The position numbers and the translations under genes were made by a program. Shown one piece after another: positions 9,501 to 17,989 of a stretch of 64,000 bases of DNA (within the stretch, counting starts at the first letter, position 1; the number at the start of each line of letters is the position of its first letter). The DNA is from Aminobacterium mobile DSM 12262 (GTDB taxonomy: Bacteria; Synergistota; Synergistia; Synergistales; Aminobacteriaceae), in contig NZ_JAFZ01000001.1 in the NCBI RefSeq assembly GCF_000526395.1, forward strand, positions 682,001 to 746,000, in the 5' to 3' direction. Under the pieces are notes generated by a model. The model saw only the letters and a list, made by a program, of their open reading frames with translations, ran no database searches and was not told the origin of the DNA.

Positions 9501-10358
9501 ATGATACAAAAAGTACCTGTTGGAAATTTTACGGTCGGGGGCGACTCCCTCGTCATTATTGCCGGACCATGTTCCCTTGAGAGTCTCGAATTAGGGTTGG
9601 AAGTAGGGACAAAAGCTAAAGAGGTATGCGATAAACTCCATTTGAATTATATCTTCAAGGCTTCTTTCGATAAGGCCAATCGTACCTCAATCCATAGTTA
9701 CCGCGGACCTGGTATGGAGGAAGGGCTTGAACAATTGGCTGAGATAAAACGTCGTTTAGGTGTTCCCATTCTCACCGATATTCACGAGTCGTGGCAAGCA
9801 GAACCAGTGGCGGAGGTGGCAGATATTTTACAGATTCCAGCCTTTCTTTGCCGTCAGACAGATTTGCTCGTGGCGGCCGCTGAAACGGGGCATCCTCTTC
9901 ATATAAAAAAAGCTCAGTTCCTTGCTCCCCAGGATATGGCACAAGTAGTGGAGAAGTGTCGTGAAGCGAACAATCCTCACATTATCCTTTGCGAGCGGGG
10001 AACAACCATGGGATACAATCAATTAGTAGTGGATATGCGATCCCTTGTACTCATGCGCAGCCTAGGCTGCGCAGTTGTTTTTGACGCGACTCATAGTGTG
10101 CAAATGCCTGGGGGGAAAGGTTCTTCCAGTGGTGGTGACCGCCGTTTTGCCCTTCCTTTGGCCAGAGCTGCTGCTGCGATAGGCATAGACGGTCTTTTCA
10201 TTGAAACTCATCCTAACCCCGCTCAAGCAAAGAGTGATGGTCCGAACATGGTCCCTCTCCATAAGCTGGAGTATTTTTTGCAACAGATTAGCGAACTATG
10301 GTATACCGTAGAACAGGGAATGGGAAAAACAGATATAGATTGGGCAGAGGAGGCGTAG
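9501..10358 (+). CDS. kdsA: 3-deoxy-8-phosphooctulonate synthase KdsA
   Basis: Condenses phosphoenolpyruvate with D-arabinose 5-phosphate to give Kdo-8-phosphate. The 285-residue TIM-barrel enzyme shows [10 protein letters not shown] at 19-28, [16 protein letters not shown] near 55, [11 protein letters not shown] near 135 and [19 protein letters not shown] near 160. C24 in the GPC motif is the residue that separates metal-dependent KdsA (Cys) from the metal-independent type (Asn), so this one should need a divalent metal. ATG start with GGGG upstream, 17 bases after the fusion gene. The downstream gene makes its substrate. Confidence 0.96.
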   Translation: MIQKVPVGNFTVGGDSLVIIAGPCSLESLELGLEVGTKAKEVCDKLHLNYIFKASFDKANRTSIHSYRGPGMEEGLEQLAEIKRRLGVPILTDIHESWQAEPVAEVADILQIPAFLCRQTDLLVAAAETGHPLHIKKAQFLAPQDMAQVVEKCREANNPHIILCERGTTMGYNQLVVDMRSLVLMRSLGCAVVFDATHSVQMPGGKGSSSGGDRRFALPLARAAAAIGIDGLFIETHPNPAQAKSDGPNMVPLHKLEYFLQQISELWYTVEQGMGKTDIDWAEEA

Positions 10359-10360
10359 CC

Positions 10361-11368
10361 ATGGTGTGTCTTCCTCGTGAGCGAGCCGGTATAGATCTTG
10401 ACGATGCATGTCTCTTGCAAATCGGGCGTAAGGTACTGCAACAAGAAGCCCAGGAATTAAACAAGGCAGCTGGGCGTCTGGGAAGCGAGCTCGTAAAAGC
10501 AGCAAGGCTGATACATGATTGTAAAGGACGTCTCGTTGTTATAGGGATGGGTAAGTCAGGTCTCATTGGGCGGAAAATAGCTGCAACTCTTGCTTCTCTT
10601 GGAACCCCTTCCTTCTTTCTCCACGCAGCAGAGGGATCACATGGCGATCTGGGCATGGTTTGCAGAGAAGATGTGGGGCTCTTCATCAGCAATAGTGGCT
10701 GTACCCATGAAGTTGTGGCGTTGCTTCCTTTTTTCCGTCGTCTTGGCGCTCCAGTGGTTTCCATCACAGGGGGGCTCTCTTCTCCTTTAGCGAAAAACTC
10801 GGATATAGTTCTTGATTCAAGCGTGGAGAGGGAGGCAGACCCTTTGAACTTGGCTCCAACGAGCAGCACCACGTTACAGCTAGCCATTGGAGATGCATTG
10901 GCTGGTATGGTTACGGAGCTTCGCGGTCTCGGCGAAGACGATTTCGCCCTCTTCCATCCTGGCGGAGCCTTGGGGCGCCGGCTTCTTACAAAAATAGAGG
11001 ACGTTATGGGAGCGGGAGAAAAATTACCTGTCGTCAGAAACCACGTAAAAGTAAGTGACGCCCTTTTCGAAATGACGAGCAAGGGGTATGGTGCCACTAT
11101 TATTGTGAATGAGAATGGAAAATTAGAGGGGATATTTACGGATGGAGACCTCAGACGTCTCATAGCTCGGCGAGGGGTAGAGTGCCTTACAGATGTTGTA
11201 GCTGGGGCTATGACGCGAAATCCTATTACTATAGGGCCTGATCGGCTAGCTGCCGAAGCTGTTCGTATTATGGAGGAAAAAGAAATTTCTGTAATAGTTG
11301 TGGTTAAGGATGATAAGCCTATAGGGATAGTTCACCTTCATGAAATTTTAAAGGCGGGGGTGGCATAA
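10361..11368 (+). CDS. kdsD: D-arabinose-5-phosphate isomerase, KpsF/GutQ/KdsD family
   Basis: Isomerises ribulose 5-phosphate to arabinose 5-phosphate, the sugar used by KdsA. The protein is about 335 residues: an N-terminal SIS sugar-isomerase domain (VVIGMGKSGLIGRKIA near 59-74, FLHAAEGSHGDLGM near 86-99, SNSGCTHEV) and two C-terminal CBS domains (~215-335). The motif SSTTLQLAIGDALA fits the family. I chose ATG 10361, 2 bases after the kdsA stop and behind GAGGAGG; the longer reading frame from 10298 would run far into kdsA. The CBS pair suggests control by a nucleotide-type ligand (inference). Confidence 0.93.
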   Translation: MVCLPRERAGIDLDDACLLQIGRKVLQQEAQELNKAAGRLGSELVKAARLIHDCKGRLVVIGMGKSGLIGRKIAATLASLGTPSFFLHAAEGSHGDLGMVCREDVGLFISNSGCTHEVVALLPFFRRLGAPVVSITGGLSSPLAKNSDIVLDSSVEREADPLNLAPTSSTTLQLAIGDALAGMVTELRGLGEDDFALFHPGGALGRRLLTKIEDVMGAGEKLPVVRNHVKVSDALFEMTSKGYGATIIVNENGKLEGIFTDGDLRRLIARRGVECLTDVVAGAMTRNPITIGPDRLAAEAVRIMEEKEISVIVVVKDDKPIGIVHLHEILKAGVA

Positions 11369-11381
11369 GCTGAACTATAGT

Positions 11382-12620
11382 ATGTACCGAGCCCTAGTGT
11401 CTGCTGCCTACCTCGCAGTGTACCCTTGGTTGGCGAAGAGATACCAGATAGGGCTGTCTGAAAGAAAAGCTCTGTACGCTCCAGAAAAACAAAGGGTGTT
11501 TTCGGAAAGACCTTTATGGGTTCATGCTGTTTCAGTGGGAGAGGTCCAATCGGCGTGGCCTCTTTTAGAAGAGGTTCATACCGATCCGGTTTCCATTCCG
11601 GTAGTGCTTTCGACAACGACGCCTACCGGTCGTGCTATGGCGTATCAACTGACTCCCCATCTCTTTAACACCCATATATACTATCCTTGGGACATCCCTT
11701 GGATTATTAAAAGGGCTCTTGATAATATGAACCCTCGCGCCTATGCGGTAATAGAAACTGAAATATGGCCTAATCTATTGAAGGAACTTGAGAAGAGGCG
11801 TATTCCGGCTTTTCTCGTTAATGGAAGATTCTCTGTGTCTACCTCTGCGAGAGCTAAAAAAAGCGCTCATTTTTGGAGAGATATTTATTCTTGTTTTACC
11901 CGCCTTATGGTTCGTTCTGATAAAGATGCTGACCACCTTCTCTCTCTAGGAGTATCTGCCCATAAGATAGTTGTAACGGGAGATTGCAAAGTAGATGCTC
12001 TTCGTTTGCGCCATAAAGATGTAGATCTTTCTTTTTGGCAGAGCACTCTTGGCACAGAACGTCCGCTTTTTTTGGCAGGGAGTACCCACACTGGTGAGGA
12101 TGAAATAGTGCTCAAGGCGTTTCGCATTGTTCGCGAACGTTTCCCAAAGGCTCGGCTTATTATTGTCCCCCGTCATCCCGAAAGAGCTGCTGATGTAGAG
12201 CGATTAGCTGGGAATGTTGCTCGTACCTGCCGGCTTTCTTCTTTGTCCGAAGGCTGGTCTATCTTAATAGTAGATAAAATAGGAGTTCTTTTTGAATTAT
12301 ATGGTGTTGTTGATAGTGCATTTATAGGAGGAAGCCTCGTCCCTAAAGGTGGACAGAACCTTATGGAGGCTGCTGCCTTTCGAGTGCCGGTGTGTCATGG
12401 CCCTCATATGGAAGATTTCCCTGAAGCGGCAGAAGCGCTGGGTGATCTTAATGTATCTGTAGTTGTCAGGAGTGCAGATGAAATGGCGAAGCGATGGATG
12501 GGAAGCCTCTCGCCATCTCTTAGAGAAACTGTTCAAAAAGGCTCGCGCCTTTATTTTGAACAGGTGGGAGGCGCCGCCCGAGCGTCGTGGAAAGAGATCC
12601 GAGAGGAGATGAGCATATGA
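11382..12620 (+). CDS. waaA: 3-deoxy-D-manno-octulosonic acid transferase WaaA (KdtA)
   Basis: GT30 inner-membrane enzyme that transfers Kdo from CMP-Kdo to the lipid A precursor. The 412-residue protein has a short N-terminal hydrophobic anchor (ALVSAAYLAVYPWLA), then WVHAVSVGEVQSAWPLL near 45-60 with the conserved catalytic-region Glu, AVIETEIWPNLL near 125, FLAGSTHTGEDEIVLKAF near 225, PRHPERA, and the acceptor-end motif FIGGSLVPKGGQNLMEAAAF near 310. ATG at 11382 follows kdsD by 13 bases. Whether it adds one Kdo or two cannot be read from the sequence. Confidence 0.95.
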   Translation: MYRALVSAAYLAVYPWLAKRYQIGLSERKALYAPEKQRVFSERPLWVHAVSVGEVQSAWPLLEEVHTDPVSIPVVLSTTTPTGRAMAYQLTPHLFNTHIYYPWDIPWIIKRALDNMNPRAYAVIETEIWPNLLKELEKRRIPAFLVNGRFSVSTSARAKKSAHFWRDIYSCFTRLMVRSDKDADHLLSLGVSAHKIVVTGDCKVDALRLRHKDVDLSFWQSTLGTERPLFLAGSTHTGEDEIVLKAFRIVRERFPKARLIIVPRHPERAADVERLAGNVARTCRLSSLSEGWSILIVDKIGVLFELYGVVDSAFIGGSLVPKGGQNLMEAAAFRVPVCHGPHMEDFPEAAEALGDLNVSVVVRSADEMAKRWMGSLSPSLRETVQKGSRLYFEQVGGAARASWKEIREEMSI

Positions 12621-13822
12621 ATCTGAACAAGGATCTGTTAAAAAAATTCTACAATAATCTTGATTCGCGCTCTCAAGAGAGTTTAGATGAAGCGGTAGAG
12701 AAGATGATTGCGGTCAAGAAGCAAAATGGCAAAATTGTTGTTGCTACTGGTAGTGGCCCTAATATCCACGAGGGGGTAACTACTCTTATCGCTGAACTTA
12801 TGGATAAAGGCATTATCGATGGAGTGACTACCAGTTCTGCTGTGGTAGGACATGAAATGGCAGGGGCCCTCGATAAAGTCAAAATGTGCAATGCAGCAGA
12901 CCTCGGCTTCGAAGAACGTTTTATGCCGCGTGGCAATGTTTTTGAATTCACGCAGCTTACGGCCGATGCGCTACAACAAATTCGTCAAGAAATGGTGCTT
13001 GATGAACAGCTCCTTGAACAGGGGAATAAAGTTGACGGCCATATAGTTCTTAAAGCTGCTGGTAATATGGCATATCCGATGGGGCTTCGAAATGAAACGA
13101 TAGCGGGAGAAATTTTAACCATATGCCGAGCGTACGGTCTCCCCTTTGAAGTTGTAGCTGGGTGGGGGGCCGATCATCACACCATGATCGGTATTGGAGC
13201 GGAAAAAGGACTTCCAGTACTTGTAAGTATCCCTCAGATGATTGGAAGTGGCCATGTCGGGATGGCTATTGGAGACAGCATTTCTATCTGCGAGCGTTCC
13301 ATGCGTATCGCTCATATGTTGGGAGATGCCGATATCATTATAGAGTCGGCAGTAGCCCTGACCCAGGAAATTCATGACGGCCCCTTTGAATGTTATACAG
13401 GTCACGGCATTTGGTCGTGGTGGAAAGGCCTTCAAACCTATAGCCTTCGAGATAAGACATTGATCCGGATTGACCTCGACGAAAACTTGAGAAAAGCTCA
13501 GGATCTGCAGAAACAAAGTGCCATGATTCAGGAGGCCATCAATAAGGGGCTTCCTAAAACTAAAATATCAAGAATTCCTTTCCGTATGGAAATGTCTGCT
13601 TTTGCCCGACATGAAGGGAGCATTCCCATTATCGGTGATATAGGGCAAGTATGGCCTCTTATGGCGTGGCGAGTTGCCGAGGCTCTCAATATATCCCTCG
13701 ATTTCATGAGCTATTCTCAGGAGACAGAGGAAGGGAAAGCCATGCGCGAGTGGATTGTGAATGAAGTGAAGTTCCTCAATAGGGGAAAGCTTCTCCAGAA
13801 AGCAAAGGAGTATCGACTATAA
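12617..13822 (+). CDS. Conserved protein of unknown function in the Kdo operon (possible deoxyhypusine synthase-like fold)
   Basis: A 401-residue cytoplasmic protein with no signal peptide or membrane segment. I do not recognise a characterised family. Visible blocks are KIVVATGSGPNIHEGVTTLI near 40-59, DGVTTSSAVVGHEMAGAL near 70, EVVAGWGADHHTMIGIGAEKG near 180-200, IGSGHVGMAIGDSISICERS near 212, and HDGPFECYTGHGIWSWW near 260. The glycine-rich turns and His-containing motifs are faintly like deoxyhypusine synthase-type Rossmann proteins; this is weak. The ATG makes an ATGA overlap with waaA and kdsB starts 2 bases after its stop, so it is embedded among Kdo genes. A metabolic or regulatory role in Kdo or LPS synthesis is inference from position only. 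Confidence 0.75.
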   Translation: MNLNKDLLKKFYNNLDSRSQESLDEAVEKMIAVKKQNGKIVVATGSGPNIHEGVTTLIAELMDKGIIDGVTTSSAVVGHEMAGALDKVKMCNAADLGFEERFMPRGNVFEFTQLTADALQQIRQEMVLDEQLLEQGNKVDGHIVLKAAGNMAYPMGLRNETIAGEILTICRAYGLPFEVVAGWGADHHTMIGIGAEKGLPVLVSIPQMIGSGHVGMAIGDSISICERSMRIAHMLGDADIIIESAVALTQEIHDGPFECYTGHGIWSWWKGLQTYSLRDKTLIRIDLDENLRKAQDLQKQSAMIQEAINKGLPKTKISRIPFRMEMSAFARHEGSIPIIGDIGQVWPLMAWRVAEALNISLDFMSYSQETEEGKAMREWIVNEVKFLNRGKLLQKAKEYRL

Positions 13823-13824
13823 CC

Positions 13825-14562
13825 ATGAATATTCTTGGAGTGATTCCAGCACGTTACGGTTCAACCCGTTTGCCAGGGAAACCTCTCGCTGATATTTGCG
13901 GAAAACCTTTGATTCAGCATGTTTATGAACAGGCTTCCCGCGCATCGCTTATAGGTGCTCTTATTGTGGCTACTGATGATGAGAGAATTGTGGAGGCTGT
14001 ACAGGCCTTTAACGGCAATGCAGTACTTACTGGGGCAGATCACCCTAACGGGACGAGCCGAGTGGCGGAAGTGGCTAGAAATATGAATGTAGATCTCGTG
14101 ATCAACATTCAGGGAGATGAGCCCTTGCTTGACCCTCAGATGATTGATGAGGTGGCCGGAGCTCTTATGGAAGATGAAACGGTAGTATCTGCCACCCTGT
14201 GTGCACCTATTACAGACGAGCAGGCTCTCTCTGATCCGAATGTGGTGAAGGTTGTACGGGATAGAAGGGGTTTTGCCTTGTATTTTAGCCGGTCACCTAT
14301 TCCTTATTTCAGAGTTCAAGCATCTCTTCCTGTGTATGAGCATATTGGAATATATGGCTACAGAAAAGATTTTCTCATGAAATATGTAGAGCTTGAGAAT
14401 ACCCCCCTCTCTACTGTAGAGTCTCTTGAACAGCTTAAAATTCTGGAGAATGGCTACAGTATGAAGGTACTAGAGACGAAAGTAACGCATCGCGGTCCGA
14501 GCGTGGACACACCAGAGGATCTAGAGGCTGTTCGTCGCATTATGGGTAAAATAACTCTGTAA
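13825..14562 (+). CDS. kdsB: 3-deoxy-manno-octulosonate cytidylyltransferase KdsB
   Basis: Activates Kdo with CTP to CMP-Kdo, the donor for WaaA. The 245-residue protein starts ILGVIPARYGSTRLPGKPLADICGKPLIQHVYE, the nucleotidyltransferase signature of KdsB. It continues with ATDDERI, TGADHPNGTSRVAEVA, INIQGDEPLLDPQMIDEV and FSRSPIPYFR, all diagnostic of the family. ATG 13825 lies 2 bases after the previous stop. CTP for this reaction is made by PyrG, encoded 16 kb downstream. Confidence 0.97.
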   Translation: MNILGVIPARYGSTRLPGKPLADICGKPLIQHVYEQASRASLIGALIVATDDERIVEAVQAFNGNAVLTGADHPNGTSRVAEVARNMNVDLVINIQGDEPLLDPQMIDEVAGALMEDETVVSATLCAPITDEQALSDPNVVKVVRDRRGFALYFSRSPIPYFRVQASLPVYEHIGIYGYRKDFLMKYVELENTPLSTVESLEQLKILENGYSMKVLETKVTHRGPSVDTPEDLEAVRRIMGKITL

Positions 14563-14574
14563 GGAGGAACGTAT

Positions 14575-15702
14575 ATGTCTCAATCCCCTGAGATGGTCAT
14601 TATCCTCAGTGACGGAATTCGCGGCCATCTTTTTCAAAGCCGAGGGATTGCCGGGTGGCTTGCCAAATATACAGGTGCGGAGATTGTTGAATTTCAAGTC
14701 CCTAAAATCTCAGGATTTATGAAATTTTACCTTTTGAAATTGCAAGGACGACGCCTTCCTTCTATGAACAAAGAAGAGCTGCATTGTTGGTTTGCAAAAT
14801 CGGGGGGGCATTCCCTCGTGGGAGAATGTCAGCTCCATCTTCAAAAAAATAAAGTTGATTCGAGACGCGTTCTTTTTATTTCGGCAGGAAGCGGTGCAGC
14901 GGCTTTTAACGTAGCTCTTTCTAAATATTTGGGGTCAAAAAGCTGTGCCCTTATGACTCCGTCCTTCATAGGTACGGATCCTTTTGATTTTGCAGTAGTG
15001 CCTCTTCATGATAAGCCGAAAGGAGAAGCAAACGTTTTGTCGACTCTTGGTGCCCCTAACTCGATCTTTCCGGAAAAATTATGTGAAGCGTCGAAAGAAC
15101 TGTCTTCCATATATCCTCCAGAATCTCATCGTCGTTGGGCTCTTCTTATTGGTGGCGATGATGCTAATTATTGTATAAGCTCCATATGGATGCACAAAAA
15201 TATTTCACCTATTATCAGGGCAGCTCAAGAAAAAAATATAGATCTTTACATTACTACGTCACGACGAACATCAGCAGAAGCGGAGCAGGCTCTTATTGAA
15301 GTGGCGGGAGAAAGCCCTCAGGTAAAAATGCTTCTTCTTGCGTCCCAAGATCCTATGAATCCTGTTCCTGGCATGATGGGGCTCTGCAATAGGGTATTTT
15401 GTACGGAAGATTCTGTCTCCATGGTTTCAGAGGCTGTAACGGCAGGGCATCGTGTTATATTAATGCGAGTGGAGCATCGACAGGGAATAAAAAAGGTGCT
15501 TCAAACATGTATGAAACCTTTTTATTCGTGGGGTATTTCACGTTTCAATACCCTCTTTGATGCATTGAAAGAAAAAAGGTGTTTAGTAGAGTATTCCGCA
15601 CATTGTCTTGATGAGCTTGATGGTGATTATCAGAGCTCTGTTACTGATTTTAACGAAGCTCGACGTGCCGCTTTGTGGATTATAGAGAGGTGGAAAGAAT
15701 GA
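14575..15702 (+). CDS. ELM1/DUF1022-like putative glycosyltransferase
   Basis: A 375-residue protein that begins VIILSDGIRGHLFQSRGIAGWLAKYTG. The pattern (acidic residue, G-[KI]-x-GH, x-x-Q) is typical of the family named after plant mitochondrial fission protein ELM1. Bacterial members are widespread near LPS genes and are thought to be GT-B type glycosyltransferases. WALLIGGDDANY near 180 and FCTEDSVSMVSEAVTAGHRVILMRV near 275 match the C-terminal nucleotide-sugar half of such enzymes. It follows kdsB by 12 bases with AAGGAGG as ribosome site and overlaps the next glycosyltransferase by 4 bases. A role in LPS core assembly is likely, substrate unknown. Confidence 0.7.
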   Translation: MSQSPEMVIILSDGIRGHLFQSRGIAGWLAKYTGAEIVEFQVPKISGFMKFYLLKLQGRRLPSMNKEELHCWFAKSGGHSLVGECQLHLQKNKVDSRRVLFISAGSGAAAFNVALSKYLGSKSCALMTPSFIGTDPFDFAVVPLHDKPKGEANVLSTLGAPNSIFPEKLCEASKELSSIYPPESHRRWALLIGGDDANYCISSIWMHKNISPIIRAAQEKNIDLYITTSRRTSAEAEQALIEVAGESPQVKMLLLASQDPMNPVPGMMGLCNRVFCTEDSVSMVSEAVTAGHRVILMRVEHRQGIKKVLQTCMKPFYSWGISRFNTLFDALKEKRCLVEYSAHCLDELDGDYQSSVTDFNEARRAALWIIERWKE

Positions 15703-16730
15703 AAATCATTGAACTAGTCCCAGAACTTCAGGAAGGGGGCGTGGAACGCCATCTACTCTGGATGACTGAAAAGCTAGTAGAGCGTGGCCACGAAGTGTTA
15801 ATTATTTCGGCAGGAGGGAAAATGACCTCCCTATTTCACTCTCAAGTGAAGCAATGGATTCTCCCTGTCCATAAAAAGAACCCCTTAACCGCATGGTCTT
15901 GTGCTCAAAAAATAGCCGATCGAGCGAAACTAGAGGGATGGAATATTCTCCATGCACATTCCAGAGTCCCTGCGTGGATAGCCATGTGGGCTTCAAAAAA
16001 AGCCAATATACCGTACATAGTGACAGGCCATGTTCTCTTCGGGAATAAATCTCCGTGGATCTATTACCCCTATCGCAAAGCGTTTAAAGTCATATGCGTT
16101 AGTCATGCTGTAGAAGATGGCATGGTATCTTGTTTTTCTGGAAATACTCAAGTTATACACAATGGATTAACCGAACCTCCTTTTTATTGGAAGGGGCCGG
16201 ACTCCGAAGATGTTACAACACGTTTCCTTTTCGTGGGACGTCTTTCCAAGGTAAAAGGAATTCAAGATATAATTGAAGTACTGCCTCGTTTGCAAGGTTC
16301 CTGGTCTTTAGATGTATTAGGTGACGGACCTATTATGGAAGAGCTTAAAAACCGTGTAAAAGATCTTGATCTGGAAGATCGCGTGACTTTTTATGGTTTC
16401 CGTGACGATCCCGATTATTGGATGCAGCGTTGCTCATGCCTCCTTTTCCCATCGTATGGGGAGGGGATGCCCCTTACTCTGGCCAGGGCTATCCAGATGA
16501 AAGTTCCAGTTATAGCATCAAATATATTGCCGGTTCGGGAGCTTGCAAAATCTGATGAAGGGTTGTTACCGCCAGGCAATCTTCATGCTTGGAGTAATGC
16601 TTTGCAGTTTTTCATCAATACAAAAAAAACAATTTGTAAATTTGACCCTGACATCATTCCAACTCTCGACCAAATGACTGATACAGTTGAGACTATTTAT
16701 AGGAAGGCATTGATGACATATACAGTGTGA
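15699..16730 (+). CDS. Glycosyltransferase family 4 (first of a pair)
   Basis: GT-B glycosyltransferase of about 343 residues. It opens MKIIELVPELQEGGVERHLLWM, the GT4 acceptor-side loop with GGVERH. FLFVGRLSKVKGIQDIIEVL near 175-195 and LLFPSYGEGMPLTLARAIQMKVPVIAS near 245-270 are the donor-binding half, with the E-x7-E-like motif. I chose ATG 15699 because it makes an ATGA overlap with the upstream stop. Probably acts on the cytoplasmic face during LPS core synthesis; the sugar cannot be read from the sequence. Confidence 0.87.
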   Translation: MKIIELVPELQEGGVERHLLWMTEKLVERGHEVLIISAGGKMTSLFHSQVKQWILPVHKKNPLTAWSCAQKIADRAKLEGWNILHAHSRVPAWIAMWASKKANIPYIVTGHVLFGNKSPWIYYPYRKAFKVICVSHAVEDGMVSCFSGNTQVIHNGLTEPPFYWKGPDSEDVTTRFLFVGRLSKVKGIQDIIEVLPRLQGSWSLDVLGDGPIMEELKNRVKDLDLEDRVTFYGFRDDPDYWMQRCSCLLFPSYGEGMPLTLARAIQMKVPVIASNILPVRELAKSDEGLLPPGNLHAWSNALQFFINTKKTICKFDPDIIPTLDQMTDTVETIYRKALMTYTV

Positions 16731-16744
16731 GGGGGAGACATTTA

Positions 16745-17821
16745 TTGAAAGTTCTTCACTACGTAAATGAGGGAAATTTAGCATGGGTCCAGCCCTGGAT
16801 GCAACTCCTTGATGCTCTGCGAACAAAGGGAATATGTAATGTAGTTATGTGTCCGGAGTATGGAACATTAGCCTCTATAGCTCGGGAGCATAATTTTGAG
16901 GTACGAACCTGTAAAGCCCCCTTCCCGTGGGCTCCGGCTCTTTGCTTGGAAGTGGGGAAGACTGTAAAGAGCGTAAAACCTGATCTGATTCATACCCGCC
17001 TTTCCTCGGCAGCGGCTCTTGGCGGTTATTGGGGATATAAATTGGGTATTCCTGTAGTGGCGACTCTCGATAAGTACCCTAAAACAAAATATTATACCCA
17101 TGTTACACACCTCGTTGGGTGTTCACGGGCGGTTTCAAAGCACATGATAGACCAGGGAATTCCTGAGAAAAAAGTCTCTACTATTCATAACCCTGTACTC
17201 TTTGAGCGTTACATAAGAAATGAAGAGAAGAGGTTAGAGCTTCGCGAAAAAGCAGGGATTGAAGAAGGCCAGATAGTAGTTCTAGGTGCGGGGCGTTTTG
17301 TAAAGTGGAAAGCTTTTGACGTTCTTATAAAAGCGGCAGCAAAAATTGAATCTAGTAAAAATTGGGTTCTTTGGCTTGTAGGAGACGGATCAGAAAGAAA
17401 ACATCTTGAAAGGCTTGTGGAAGAATATTGTCTTCAAGACCGAACCACGTTTTGGGGATTCGCCTCAGATATTCGCCCGCATCTTTGGGCATCGGATATT
17501 TTTGTCCAGCCTTCAGGTGGTCCAGAAGGTTTTAGTCTCATGTTGTTGGAAGCCATGGCGTCTGGACTCCCTGCTATTGCTACAAATATTGGTGGAACCC
17601 TTGATATTTTAGAAGAAGGTTCAAATGGCTGGCTCGTAAAGCCAGGTGATGTTGATGGTTTGTGTCGTGCCCTTTCTTTTGCTTTAGATCAAGCTGATCT
17701 CACCGAGGTTGGTCTTCGTGCCTCTCAAAGTGCAGCCCGTTTTCGGGTGGAACCCATAGCGTGTCAGCACGAGGATTTATATAGATTTTTAGTACAGAAC
17801 AAAACGGAGCTAGGGAAATAG
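16745..17821 (+). CDS. Glycosyltransferase family 4 (second of a pair)
   Basis: About 358 residues, GT-B fold. It begins LKVLHYVNEGNLAWVQPWMQLLDAL; the donor half shows VVLGAGRFVKWKAFDVLIKAA near 175, WLVGDGSERKHLERL and FVQPSGGPEGFSLMLLEAMASGLPAIATNIGG near 255-285, the latter with the conserved EGF-x6-E motif. I prefer TTG 16745, placed 8 bases after GGGGGAG; an in-frame GTG at 16727 overlaps the preceding stop but lacks a well-spaced ribosome site. It is the last gene of the first LPS operon; the next 168 bases are non-coding. Confidence 0.87.
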   Translation: MKVLHYVNEGNLAWVQPWMQLLDALRTKGICNVVMCPEYGTLASIAREHNFEVRTCKAPFPWAPALCLEVGKTVKSVKPDLIHTRLSSAAALGGYWGYKLGIPVVATLDKYPKTKYYTHVTHLVGCSRAVSKHMIDQGIPEKKVSTIHNPVLFERYIRNEEKRLELREKAGIEEGQIVVLGAGRFVKWKAFDVLIKAAAKIESSKNWVLWLVGDGSERKHLERLVEEYCLQDRTTFWGFASDIRPHLWASDIFVQPSGGPEGFSLMLLEAMASGLPAIATNIGGTLDILEEGSNGWLVKPGDVDGLCRALSFALDQADLTEVGLRASQSAARFRVEPIACQHEDLYRFLVQNKTELGK

Positions 17822-17989
17822 AGAAATATTGGGAAATTCTTGTTTCCCCCACTTCGTATCATATGCCTACCTAATGTGTTGTGGTTGCTCAATGTTTGAG
17901 ATGTTACTTAAAGACGAATCTCAACGCTTAAATCCAAATACATAATGGAATATAGAAGTTTTTATTTTCAACATCATCAGAGGAATAAT

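Noticed and set aside
10288-11163. 291-codon minus-strand frame opposite kdsD
   Set aside because: Low-complexity Ser/Pro/Arg-rich translation, no ribosome site, fully within kdsA-kdsD on the other strand.
17822-17989. Possible terminator after the first LPS operon
   Set aside because: GGGAAA...TTTCCC forms only a six-base stem and no T-run follows. I saw nothing else functional in these 168 bases.
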